Below are positions 1 to 5,669 of a stretch of DNA of 7,606 nucleotides, in pieces (position 1 is the first letter of the stretch; each line of letters opens with the position of its first letter). The stretch covers positions 1 through 7,606 of the forward strand of contig JAGMCJ010000032.1 of assembly GCA_023129265.1 (NCBI GenBank). Direction: 5' to 3'. Under the pieces are notes generated by a model that had not been told where the DNA came from, did not search any database, and was given only the letters and a program-made list of their open reading frames with translations. Made by a program: the position numbers and the translations under genes. Source of the DNA: Thermoplasmata archaeon. GTDB taxonomy: Archaea > Thermoplasmatota > Thermoplasmata > RBG-16-68-12 > JAGMCJ01.

Positions 1-497
1 TCCACTTTCTTTGCGCCTGTGAGGACCATCTTGCCTGTGCCAAAAAGCAAACAGACCACCTTGGGATCCTCCAACCTGTAAACCAGTCCAGGGAACTGTT
101 CCGGTTCATACTCTATGTGCTCCACGCCGAGTGAGATGGCTATATTGGCGAGGTTTATCCCAGCACCGAGATCAGACGTGGCTACGATATTTTGAACTGT
201 TATCTCTGGATGCCGTTCAGCAGGTATTCCAGCTTTCAGCAATTTGCCGGCAACGATGTCAATTGACTCTCGAACATCGTTGAGAGTCTTCCCTCCAGTG
301 CAAATCACTTTCCCGCTTCCGAATAGGAGAAGAGCGGTCTTCGGCTCCTTTATGCGATAGATCAATCCTGGGAACCTCTTGGGATCGTACTCGGACCCCT
401 CAAGGATCCCTACAATAGCGTTCAAGTCAAAGCTATCCGCGAATCTCGTGGATGCGACTATGTTTTGCACTTCAGCCTTCTTTGGAGTTTTCTGCAT
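1..497 (-). CDS. tbp: TATA-binding protein (TBP), 3' end cut by window edge
   Basis: General archaeal transcription factor that binds the TATA box and, with TFB, recruits RNA polymerase. Translating the minus strand from the ATG at 497-495 gives 165 residues before the left edge, out of the roughly 180-190 usual for archaeal TBPs. The two pseudo-symmetric halves of the saddle are both visible. Half 1 has NIVASTRF, FPGLIYR, then LLLFGSGKVICTGGK. Half 2 has NIVATSDLGAGINL, FPGLVYR, then VCLLFGTGKMVLTGAKK. These are the conserved DNA-binding strands and stirrups of the family. An in-frame TGA lies five codons upstream of the ATG, which fixes the start. No clear Shine-Dalgarno precedes it. Only the end of the second repeat and any acidic tail are missing. 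Identification is secure. Confidence 0.97.
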   Translation of the reverse strand, partial: MQKTPKKAEVQNIVASTRFADSFDLNAIVGILEGSEYDPKRFPGLIYRIKEPKTALLLFGSGKVICTGGKTLNDVRESIDIVAGKLLKAGIPAERHPEITVQNIVATSDLGAGINLANIAISLGVEHIEYEPEQFPGLVYRLEDPKVVCLLFGTGKMVLTGAKKV

Positions 498-523
498 GAT
501 CCAAGACAGTCAAGGTGATGACT

Positions 524-637
524 CTAGTAGCGGAAAACCTTTTGCAACTTCATCGCAGCAACCATCGTCCGAGTGAGCAGCCCTTCGTTAACTGACCACT
601 TCATAAAAGTGTCGTTCTTCTTTTCGGAGTCTGTCAT
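524..637 (-). CDS. Possible 37-residue small ORF upstream of TBP
   Basis: A minus-strand ATG at 637-635 opens a 37-residue frame that starts MTDSEKKNDTFMKW and ends with TAG at 526-524, 26 nt before the TBP start and on the same strand. The composition (acidic/lysine N-terminus, then a mixed amphipathic stretch) could be a real small protein. However, there is no good Shine-Dalgarno, I recognise no family, and a candidate TATA element for TBP lies inside it. It may equally be TBP leader sequence read by chance. Confidence 0.22.
   Translation of the reverse strand: MTDSEKKNDTFMKWSVNEGLLTRTMVAAMKLQKVFRY
602..609 (-). promoter_or_regulatory. Candidate box A (TATA) for tbp
   Basis: On the minus strand the sequence reads CTTTTATG, close to the archaeal YTTTAWA-type box. 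A start site about 25 nt downstream would give TBP a leader of roughly 80 nt, which is long for an archaeon. No better A/T-rich box lies between here and the TBP ATG. This is a weak call. Confidence 0.3.
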
Positions 638-650
638 TTGCTATGCTGTC

Positions 651-890
651 CTAGATCATTTCGACTACCCAAGTAGTGTCCGCCTCCAGTCTCACCCAAT
701 ATCCGTACCCTGCCTCAAGCACTTCCGCGTCTCCGAGCACTCTCAGGAAGTTCGGCGAGGCAAGATCATATCCCTCCACCCTGGTGGCCCCGGTCTCCGC
801 CTTCAAGTCTGAGACTGAATAGGATGCGTTGAATGAAGGGAACCCGATGAGGTTCCATCCCTTGTGAAGATGTACCGTCGTCTGAGCGGG
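651..890 (-). pseudogene. C-terminal remnant of a secreted/surface protein
   Basis: The minus frame ending in TAG at 653-651 encodes a recognisable C-terminal module: TTVHLHKGWNLIGFPSFN, then a stretch with SVSDLKAE, GATRVEGYD and VLEAGYGYWVRLEADTTWVV, stopping three residues later. The pattern K-G-W-N-L-x-G-[FY]-P-S ... A-G-x-G-Y-W-V ... D-x-T-W is the terminal beta-rich domain seen on many large archaeal extracellular proteins. Here nothing precedes it: no signal peptide and no ectodomain. The frame stays open to 965, but residues before about 'AQTT' are antisense to the plus-strand remnant at 886-1143 and look like noise. I infer a gene that has lost its entire 5' part, with the breakpoint at about 870-920. 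It has no start signal and is probably not expressed. Confidence 0.68.
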
Positions 891-1143
891 AACCCCGCTC
901 GAGGGTGACGAGGGCTGGTTCATCCTGCGGCGGGGAACGAAGCCGCTGTTCGAGTGCCCGCTCACGGACGCGTTCGAGATCGCCCTGACAGTCGAGGACG
1001 CTCCCTACGACTTCGTCCTCAGGCTGGGCGGTACTGAGGATGTTATCACTATTGAGAACATCTCTTTGCTCGAGCTACCCGCAACCCTGGAGGGCCTCGG
1101 ACTGAGAGTGCAGCTTGATCTCTCGAAGGAGGCTCTTGGATAG
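886..1143 (+). pseudogene. C-terminal remnant of an unidentified protein
   Basis: Plus-strand frame 1 is open from 886 (after a TGA at 883-885) to a TAG at 1141-1143, with no ATG and no plausible start. From about 901 the translation reads like real protein: GDEGWFILRRGTKPLFEC, PLTDAFEIALTVED, APYDFVLRLGG, TEDVITIENISLLELP, ending VQLDLSKEALG. It has alternating hydrophobic strands, and third codon positions are largely G or C. I do not recognise the family. Because it starts abruptly where the opposite-strand surface-protein stump ends, I read it as the 3' end of a gene whose 5' part was deleted. The overlapping minus ORF at 1005-1253 is low-complexity and less protein-like. Confidence 0.45.
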
Positions 1144-1304
1144 ATGCTTTCCCACTCCGAATCCGCTCCCATTCCACCAGAGCATTCCTCCGCTATAGCT
1201 CCGTCATAGCTCCGATATAGCTCCGTTCCAGGTCCGTTATAGCTCCGTTTCAACCAAGGAATTGCTCCGTCTCAACAAAGACATGACTCCGTCTCAACGA
1301 TAGC
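1140..1304. repeat. 11-bp-period tandem repeat array
   Basis: Consensus ATAGCTCCGTC. Exact or near-exact units start at 1195, 1206, 1217 and 1239, and diverged ones at 1184, 1228, 1261 and 1283. Every unit start differs by a multiple of 11 bp. In the right part, units alternate with a second type (TCAACCAAGGA, TCAACAAAGAC, TCAACGATAGC at 1250, 1272 and 1294), making a 22-bp higher-order repeat copied three times. Weaker in-register matches of the CTCCG core (unit starting 1151) and of ATAG (1140) suggest the array once began at the TAG stop of the preceding remnant. The region 1144-1330 holds no convincing gene. The function is unknown; it could be slippage expansion in decaying sequence or a protein-binding array with about one site per helical turn. 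Confidence 0.75.
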
Positions 1305-1330
1305 CTTGCCATTATCCTGCTTCTATCCAT

Positions 1331-1379
1331 CCCTGACCAAGCCTCAGGGCACACAAGCGCTCGGGCGGACCCCGCCCGA
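1331..1379 (-). terminator. Two hairpins after the thiolase/DUF35 operon
   Basis: Directly after the last stop codon of the operon, the minus strand forms a strong GC hairpin (1379-1361): an 8-bp stem with TCGGGCGG arms and a 3-nt loop. It is followed by a second stem of 6 bp with a 7-nt loop (CCCTGA/TCAGGG, 1349-1331). There is no oligo-T run after either, so this is not a typical archaeal oligo-U terminator. It may act as an mRNA 3' end stabiliser or a processing site. The structures are plain from the sequence; the role is inferred. Confidence 0.5.
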
Positions 1380-1381
1380 AT

Positions 1382-1807
1382 CTAAGGCGCGAAGTGCTCG
1401 ATGTCCAGGATCGATCCTACGCGGTCGTCCTTGAGAACGGCCTTCACCTTCATCCCGTTTCTGACCTCGGGAGCCTTGATGTAGTGCACCAGGCCGCCCT
1501 GCGTGCCGTCGATCCTCACGAAGCCTATCACGAACGGCTCGGCGAGCTTATTGTCCTCGATGTCCACGTGGACCTCCGTGTGGGCCACAACCTCGCCCTC
1601 GAGGGGCACGTCCTTCCACTCGTCCAGCTCCGCGAAGCACTTCTCGCAGTACATCCGTGGCGGCACGTATGTGATGTCGCACTTCGGGCAGCGCGTCCCC
1701 ACGAGCTTCCCGTTGTCCTTCAGCTCGCGGAAGAAGCGCTCTCCAGCGATTCCAGCGGTGTAGATGTACTGCGCCTCCATGTCCCCGTGCCAGTGCGTGA
1801 AGCTCAT
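1382..1807 (-). CDS. Zn-ribbon/OB-fold DUF35 protein B (thiolase partner)
   Basis: A 141-residue DUF35 protein, the last gene of the operon. An N-terminal helix region (about 10-33, ending FFRELKDNGKLVG) leads into a rubredoxin-like zinc ribbon with C40-x2-C43 and C54-x2-C57 around the typical YVPPRMYC stretch. An OB-fold follows (about 65-141, with GEVVAHTEVHVD, PFVIGFVRIDG, GMKVKAVL). In the family, the OB-fold binds CoA/acyl-CoA and holds thiolase, HMG-CoA synthase or aldolase subunits together. The ATG overlaps the upstream DUF35 stop as ATGA, and an AAGGAGG motif sits 7 nt before it (1821-1815), so translation is probably coupled. The frame stays open upstream to 2245, but that part is antisense-like and overlaps DUF35 A. 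The family assignment is firm; the substrate is unknown. Confidence 0.93.
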   Translation of the reverse strand: MSFTHWHGDMEAQYIYTAGIAGERFFRELKDNGKLVGTRCPKCDITYVPPRMYCEKCFAELDEWKDVPLEGEVVAHTEVHVDIEDNKLAEPFVIGFVRIDGTQGGLVHYIKAPEVRNGMKVKAVLKDDRVGSILDIEHFAP

Positions 1808-2322
1808 TCCTCTCCCTCCTTGAGCGGCCGGAAGTACTTGATGTCCGTGATCGCCCCCTCCCGCTCCTCGGGCGGCTTCCAGACGGCCTTCACGGGCATG
1901 CCGATGTGTATGTCCTCCTTCGTCGTCTCGTCGAAGTAGTGCATGATGCCCATCTTCTCGGACGCGCCGTCTATCGAGACCACGCCCACGAAAATCGGGT
2001 CCGTGATCCTCCTCGCGTCCTTGTCCAGATACGAGATGGAGTACGTCTCTATCTTGCCCGTGTCCTTGATGTACACCCACTCGGTCGTCGGCTTGAAGCA
2101 TTCCTCGCAGAACATCCTCGGCGGGAAGAGTATCCTGTCGCACGAGTCGCACTTGCGCGCGATGAGCTTCCCGTTCTTCATCTCCTCGAGGAACCGCGAG
2201 ATCGCCTCTCCCGTCGCCCAGGCGTACTTGACCCTGGGGTCCCACTTGTTCACTATCACGTCGCCTTCTTTCATCTGCTTCGAGGAAAGCTCCACTCCCC
2301 TGGGATTCTCGGGTTTCGTCAC
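1804..2322 (-). CDS. Zn-ribbon/OB-fold DUF35 protein A (thiolase partner)
   Basis: A 172-residue DUF35 protein starting at GTG (2322-2320), with GAGGAGG 7 nt upstream and only one base between it and the stop of the thiolase-fold gene before it. It has an N-terminal extension of about 30 residues that its neighbour lacks (containing GDVIVNKWDPRVKYAW). Next comes a helix (about 39-52), a zinc ribbon with C58-x2-C61 and C72-x2-C75 around LFPPRMFC, and an OB-fold (about 84-160, with GKIETYSISYLD, PIFVGVVSIDG, GMPVKAVW). It ends in a charged tail, KEGEE. Two different DUF35 genes following two different thiolase genes suggests one DUF35 per thiolase-fold subunit in a mixed complex. The pairing is inferred from gene order only. 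The extension may be the subunit-specific contact. Confidence 0.93.
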   Translation of the reverse strand: MTKPENPRGVELSSKQMKEGDVIVNKWDPRVKYAWATGEAISRFLEEMKNGKLIARKCDSCDRILFPPRMFCEECFKPTTEWVYIKDTGKIETYSISYLDKDARRITDPIFVGVVSIDGASEKMGIMHYFDETTKEDIHIGMPVKAVWKPPEEREGAITDIKYFRPLKEGEE

Positions 2323-2323
2323 G

Positions 2324-3484
2324 TCATCCCCTCCTCATTATCAGCACGCTGCCATACTGCATCAGGTCACCCCACGCCTGGCAGATGCCCACCTGCGGGT
2401 CATTCGGAACCTGCCGCTTTCCCGCCTTCCCCGCGAGCTGCCAGTATATCTCGCAAGCCTTGATCCCCATCGTGGCGGCGATCGGGTTTCCGACACCGAG
2501 AAGCCCGCCGGACGGGCACACAGGAAGATCTCCGTCACGCTCCGTGACTCCTTCCCGCGTAAGAATCGGGGCCTCTCCCTTGTCGCACAGGAGCAGACCC
2601 TCCATGTGGTGCAGCTCCTTGTAGTCGAACGGGTCGTAGGGCTCGGCCACATCGATCTCCTTTGGCGGGTTCTCGATTTTCGCCATCTTGTACGCCATCT
2701 TGGCGGCTCTCGCCACGTACTCCGGGAAGTAGAGGTCCCTGTCCGTCCACATCGTGCTGTCGATGCACCATCCCGCCCCGGAGAGGTAGACGAGATCGTC
2801 CGTGAGCTTCTTCGCGACTTCCTCCGATGCGAGGATCATCGCGGATGCGCCATCGCTCGGCGGGCTGATGTCCAGCATCTGAACGGGCCACGCCAGGACC
2901 TCCGAGTTAAGGACGTCCTCTATCGTCAGATCGGCCGCCAACTGAGCGCACGGGTGGTCCAGCGCGTTCCTCTTGTTCTTGACCGCGACCCTGGCGATGT
3001 CCTCCTTCTTGATTCCGTGCACGGTCATGTACCTGTTCATCTCCATGGCGAATATCCACACGAGGTTGGGCTTTAGCGGGCGGTCGAGTATCGGGTCCCA
3101 GATGTGTCCGAACGCCGACTGCGGATGCGGGAAGCAGCTCGACATCTTCTCCTCCGCCACGACCAAGCAAACATCGGCCAGCCCGGACGCAACGTGCCAC
3201 CAGCCCGCGATGGGCGAGAAGACCGCAGTACCGCCGCCGACGAAGACCCTGAGGTAGGGTTTTCCCGCCCCGCCAGCTCCGTCGAGCAGGTTCTCGCCCT
3301 TCAAGTGTATGCCATCGAACGCGTCGGGCGCGGAGCCCAGCACAACGCTGTCCACATCCTTCAGCTCCAGCCCCGCCTCTTCCAGGGCCATCTTGCTGGC
3401 CTCATAGCTCATCTCCTTTCCCGTTTCCTGAAGCCTTCTCCTGAAAATCGTCATCCCGCCGCCGAGAACGCAAACTTTTCTCAC
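2324..3484 (-). CDS. Thiolase-fold protein B, SCP-x/Ltp-like, lacks nucleophilic Cys
   Basis: A 386-residue thiolase-superfamily protein of the archaeal/SCP-x type. I chose GTG at 3484-3482: GAGG lies 7 nt upstream and the product starts MRKVCVLGGGMTIF, as relatives do. A longer reading to 3532 would run into the preceding gene. Fold landmarks are SYEASKMALEEAGL (26-39), DVDSVVLGS, SGLADVCLVVAEEKMS, and the C-terminal half with LPVCPSGGLLGVGNP. The active site is unusual. By alignment to ACASG, Gly84 occupies the place of the acylated Cys. The HD motif is Y283-D284 (EPYDPFDY), and the GHP histidine is Asn333 (GNP). Cys368 (GICQAWGD) is near the usual second Cys position. A YD motif is, as I recall, also found in Ltp-type retro-aldolases that work with DUF35 partners. 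Condensing thiolase activity on its own is therefore unlikely. It may be an aldolase-like or non-catalytic subunit. Confidence 0.92.
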   Translation of the reverse strand: MRKVCVLGGGMTIFRRRLQETGKEMSYEASKMALEEAGLELKDVDSVVLGSAPDAFDGIHLKGENLLDGAGGAGKPYLRVFVGGGTAVFSPIAGWWHVASGLADVCLVVAEEKMSSCFPHPQSAFGHIWDPILDRPLKPNLVWIFAMEMNRYMTVHGIKKEDIARVAVKNKRNALDHPCAQLAADLTIEDVLNSEVLAWPVQMLDISPPSDGASAMILASEEVAKKLTDDLVYLSGAGWCIDSTMWTDRDLYFPEYVARAAKMAYKMAKIENPPKEIDVAEPYDPFDYKELHHMEGLLLCDKGEAPILTREGVTERDGDLPVCPSGGLLGVGNPIAATMGIKACEIYWQLAGKAGKRQVPNDPQVGICQAWGDLMQYGSVLIMRRG

Positions 3485-3488
3485 CACA

Positions 3489-4640
3489 TCACCTCTCGAA
3501 TATCGCTGCCGCCCCGGAGGCGGTGGGCACACCTCTCCAGGACTGGGCTAGCCCCCTCTCAACATCGTTCAGCTGTCTTCCTTCCGCCTGCCCTCTGAGC
3601 TGAAGGACGACTTCCAGAGCTCGGTGCAGTCCTGAGGCCTCGATCAGGTTCCCGCATCCGAGCGAGCCTCCTGAGGCATTGATCGGAAGGTCCCCGTCAG
3701 CGTGGAACCTGCCGTTCTCCAGGTCATTTCCCGCCTGGCCTCTTCCCGCCAGACCGACCGCCTCGAGGTGCATGAGCTCCTTGTACGAGAACTTGTCATC
3801 GACCTCCGCGAAGCCGATCTCGCTCCTCGGCTCGGCGATGCCCGCCATCTTGTAGGCCATCTTGGCGGCCTCTTCCGCATATGAAGCCCGACCCCAGGTT
3901 CTCCCTTCCAGCCAGGGCGTGCCGGAGTTCCATCCGAAGCCCGTTATCCAGATGGGATTGTCAGCGATGTCCTTCGCCTTCTCCGCCCGCGCAAGGACAA
4001 GGACGACGGAACCGTCTACGAGCTCGGCAATGTCCAGCTTCTTCGCGGGGCTGAACATGGGCTCGGAGCCCATCACATCGCCCACGCCGACCCGCTTGCC
4101 GTACGCAGCCAGCGGGTTCTTCAACGCGTTCGTCATGTTCTTGCTGACCACCCCGGCGCACTGCTCTTCCGTGTTGCCCGAGCCGTTCAGGAACGCGTTC
4201 ATCTCCATTCCCGCAACGTAGTATGGATGCCCGGCAAGGGGCCTGTTGTATATCGGGTCGAACGCGAAGAGGACCACGTCGTTGTACGTGTTCAGGTCCG
4301 AGATCTTGCTGTGCGCTTCGACAGCCACGACGTCCACCATGCCCGACATTATCTGCATGCACGCTATCGCAAGCCCGTGCAGGCCGTCCCCGCACACGGT
4401 GCACGTGGGCCTCATCGCCGCCCCGAGCTGGTCGGGCACGAATTCGTCGTAGATGCTGAAGCCCTCCCAGTAGTCCTCGGCACAAGTGACGAAGCTGTCT
4501 ATGTCCTTCCTCGGGTTCAGTCCCGCGTCCGTATATGCTTTGGACGCTCCCTCAAACATCAGTTCCTTCCAGTTCTGTTCTGACGTGTCCGGTCTGAACT
4601 TGGTGGAACCAGCACCAACAACCGCGATTTTCTCTTCCAT
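3489..4640 (-). CDS. Thiolase-fold protein A, keeps Cys but not His/Cys base pair
   Basis: A 383-residue thiolase-superfamily protein, the first gene of the operon. ATG at 4640-4638 is preferred over the TTG one codon earlier. Landmarks are EEKIAVVGAGSTKF (2-15), LMFEGASKAYTDAGL, DIDSFVTCAEDYWEG, the nucleophile region TCTVCGDGLHG, SGMVDVVAVEAHSK, AAKMAYKMAGI, and a C-terminus with GLAQSWRGVPTASGA. Cys83 aligns with the acylated Cys of biosynthetic thiolases. The HD motif is replaced by D281-D282 (EVDDKFSY), the GHP histidine by Asn331 (GCGNL), and the second catalytic Cys is absent. The stop TGA is 4 nt before the GTG of the next gene, so the two paralogues are probably made together and may form a heteromer. 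The acyl-CoA substrate is not readable. An ordinary acetyl-CoA acetyltransferase is unlikely given the missing residues. Confidence 0.92.
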   Translation of the reverse strand: MEEKIAVVGAGSTKFRPDTSEQNWKELMFEGASKAYTDAGLNPRKDIDSFVTCAEDYWEGFSIYDEFVPDQLGAAMRPTCTVCGDGLHGLAIACMQIMSGMVDVVAVEAHSKISDLNTYNDVVLFAFDPIYNRPLAGHPYYVAGMEMNAFLNGSGNTEEQCAGVVSKNMTNALKNPLAAYGKRVGVGDVMGSEPMFSPAKKLDIAELVDGSVVLVLARAEKAKDIADNPIWITGFGWNSGTPWLEGRTWGRASYAEEAAKMAYKMAGIAEPRSEIGFAEVDDKFSYKELMHLEAVGLAGRGQAGNDLENGRFHADGDLPINASGGSLGCGNLIEASGLHRALEVVLQLRGQAEGRQLNDVERGLAQSWRGVPTASGAAAIFER

Positions 4641-4690
4641 CAATACACAATCCTAGGGTTCCCGCTCCCCCAAGTGTCAATTCCCTGCCC

Positions 4691-4698
4691 ATATTAAA
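4691..4698 (-). promoter_or_regulatory. Box A (TATA) of the thiolase/DUF35 operon
   Basis: The minus strand reads CTTTAATATGG, with TTTAATAT at 4698-4691, a good match to the archaeal box A. It is preceded by purine-rich AAGCAAG, a possible BRE. A start about 25 nt downstream (near 4667) gives a leader of about 27 nt before the ATG at 4640. No clear Shine-Dalgarno lies in that leader, unlike the three internal genes. No other promoter-like gap exists inside the operon. Confidence 0.6.
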
Positions 4699-4820
4699 GC
4701 TTGCTTTGTTGAAGCGTATCGACTCGGAATCCCATGATTCGAGGATGCTGTTGTTCTGAACGCTCCTCAGGATGTATGGGACGGAACACGATCTCTTTGT
4801 GGCGAGACAGATCCATCGCT

Positions 4821-5032
4821 TTCGGTTACATGTATAGCCGAAGACTCGCGACTCCTGCCATGGGGGACGGATCTCTCGGTTAGACGTATAGCCGAAGACA
4901 TCCGATTCCGTGCCCACGCATGTGCTTTTCGGTTGCACGTATAGCCGAAGCATATGGAGGAAAGCTACACAAGCCAGTACATTCACTGACCCCTCCTGTC
5001 GACACTTAAGTTAGGTTACACGTATAGCCGCA
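4821..5032. repeat. Four copies of an imperfectly palindromic 18-22 bp motif
   Basis: Cores at 4823-4840, 4877-4894, 4930-4947 and 5013-5030 read CGGTTACATGTATAGCCG, CGGTTAGACGTATAGCCG, CGGTTGCACGTATAGCCG and AGGTTACACGTATAGCCG. All are in the same orientation, with starts 54, 53 and 83 bp apart. Copies 1 and 3 are extended by TTC...GAA flanks to 22 bp. Each is a near-palindrome (consensus CGGYTAYACGTRTARCCG with purine/pyrimidine wobble), so it could be an operator for a dimeric regulator or, if transcribed, a G-U-containing hairpin. Flanks of copies 1 and 2 also resemble each other (GACAGATCC/GACGGATCT before, GAAGAC then CGACTCC/CGATTCC after), which favours duplication of a unit of about 54 bp. 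The array lies upstream of the operon promoter and downstream of the RHH gene pair. The rest of 4644-5074 contains no gene. Confidence 0.85.
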
Positions 5033-5051
5033 AAAATCTACTGGCAAAAAT
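5032..5051 (-). terminator. Oligo-T terminator of the RHH gene pair
   Basis: After the stop at 5075, the minus strand has two runs of five T (5051-5047 and 5036-5032), each inside the direct repeat GATTTTTGC spaced 14 bp apart. Oligo-T tracts are the usual archaeal intrinsic termination signal, and the doubled tract is placed correctly. The second run abuts palindrome copy 4. Confidence 0.5.
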
Positions 5052-5074
5052 CCGACAGAGAGACGGCAGACTCA

Positions 5075-5383
5075 CTATTCAGGGACTGTGCGAATCAAAA
5101 TTGGATTAATCGCGGAATCCGTTTTGAGGAGGGCTATGCGGGACCCTCTCGGGAGATTGAGGAGAACGTCACGTGTCTGTTTGGCTTCAGGAGAGTCCTT
5201 GTGGAAGACGAGTCGTGCCAATCCGTTCTTCACTTTGATGTGGACTTCGAAGACTTGCTCGCTGTAGAACGCACATTCGAGATTGCCTACGACTTCTTGC
5301 CAGGGTTGGAGAGTTGTTCCTGAGGCGGTTTCCCTCTCTGCGGACAGATTACCGTGCCCATTTCCACTTTCAGTCCCTATCAT
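5075..5383 (-). CDS. Small protein of unknown function, second gene of RHH pair
   Basis: A 102-residue product starting at ATG 5383-5381, with GAGGGAACAGGA upstream as Shine-Dalgarno. The frame overlaps the end of the RHH gene by 14 nt, so the two are one transcription unit and probably translationally coupled. The first 28 or so residues are polar and probably disordered (GTESGNGHGN, SAERETASG). From about 30 the protein is beta-rich with alternating hydrophobics: VVGNLECAFYSEQVFEVHIK, GLARLVFHKDSPEAK, then LPRGSRIALLK and PILIRTVPE at the end. No catalytic motif, signal peptide or membrane segment is seen, and I do not recognise a family. Partnership with a DNA-binding RHH protein suggests a co-regulator or the second half of a toxin-antitoxin-like pair, but no known toxin motif supports the latter. 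Confidence 0.7.
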   Translation of the reverse strand: MIGTESGNGHGNLSAERETASGTTLQPWQEVVGNLECAFYSEQVFEVHIKVKNGLARLVFHKDSPEAKQTRDVLLNLPRGSRIALLKTDSAINPILIRTVPE

Positions 5384-5669
5384 TCCTGTTCCCTCTTTTC
5401 CCTATCCACTTCTCCACTGCTGTTCGAATGGGCCCCTTCTGTTTCGGGTCCTCGCTCAGAGCATTATTGGATCGGATCACACTCTGCGAAAGCTCATCGG
5501 GAGGCAACTCAACTCCCGCATTCCGAGCTGCCAGAGACAGGTAATACCTAACTGCTTTCGAAACCGAGGCGAATCTGCCAGCCTTGACTTGTTCTCGGAG
5601 GAAACTCTTCACTTCGTCTGGGACGACTCCACCGACGATGGTGTTCCCCTTTCTCAGCGGGCCTCCCAT
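5370..5669 (-). CDS. Ribbon-helix-helix (CopG/Arc-type) DNA-binding protein
   Basis: A 99-residue protein from ATG 5669-5667. I prefer this ATG to the TTG four codons upstream because GAGGAG (5679-5674) lies just before it. Residues 9-48 fit an RHH fold: strand NTIVGGVV (9-16), helix 1 PDEVKSFLREQVKAG (17-31), turn RFAS, helix 2 VSKAVRYYLSLAA (36-48). The V-x-G-x-F/Y-x-S-x-S-x-A-V-R pattern is characteristic. The C-terminal half (VELPPDELSQ onward) is charged and ends in a basic stretch, EKWIGKRGNRNDRD. RHH dimers bind short inverted repeats and usually repress their own operon. Two candidate sites are nearby: the 13-bp palindrome in the divergent gap and the four palindromes downstream. The binding target is inference. 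Confidence 0.82.
   Translation of the reverse strand: MGGPLRKGNTIVGGVVPDEVKSFLREQVKAGRFASVSKAVRYYLSLAARNAGVELPPDELSQSVIRSNNALSEDPKQKGPIRTAVEKWIGKRGNRNDRD

Noticed and set aside
1005..1253. An 82-codon minus-strand ORF
   Set aside because: Half of it is translation of the 11-bp repeat and the rest is antisense to the plus-strand remnant. It has no start signal or recognisable motif.
1808..2245. Upstream 146-residue extension of DUF35 B
   Set aside because: The residues are low-complexity R/G/D/H text overlapping DUF35 A in another frame. The family-like sequence and a good Shine-Dalgarno begin at the ATG at 1807.
1943..3076. A 377-codon open frame on the plus strand
   Set aside because: It is antisense to the thiolase B and DUF35 A genes, rich in Arg/His/Leu as expected from GC-rich opposite-strand reading, and has no domain pattern. 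Both minus-strand proteins are clearly real.
4552..4986. A 144-codon minus-strand ORF with repeated GYTxNR-like segments
   Set aside because: The repeats are translation of the palindromic DNA motif. The ORF overlaps the operon promoter and the start of thiolase A in another frame.
4821..5032. CRISPR array
   Set aside because: Repeats are only about 18-22 bp with mismatches, spacing is uneven (54, 53, 83), the first two 'spacers' resemble each other, and no cas gene is present.
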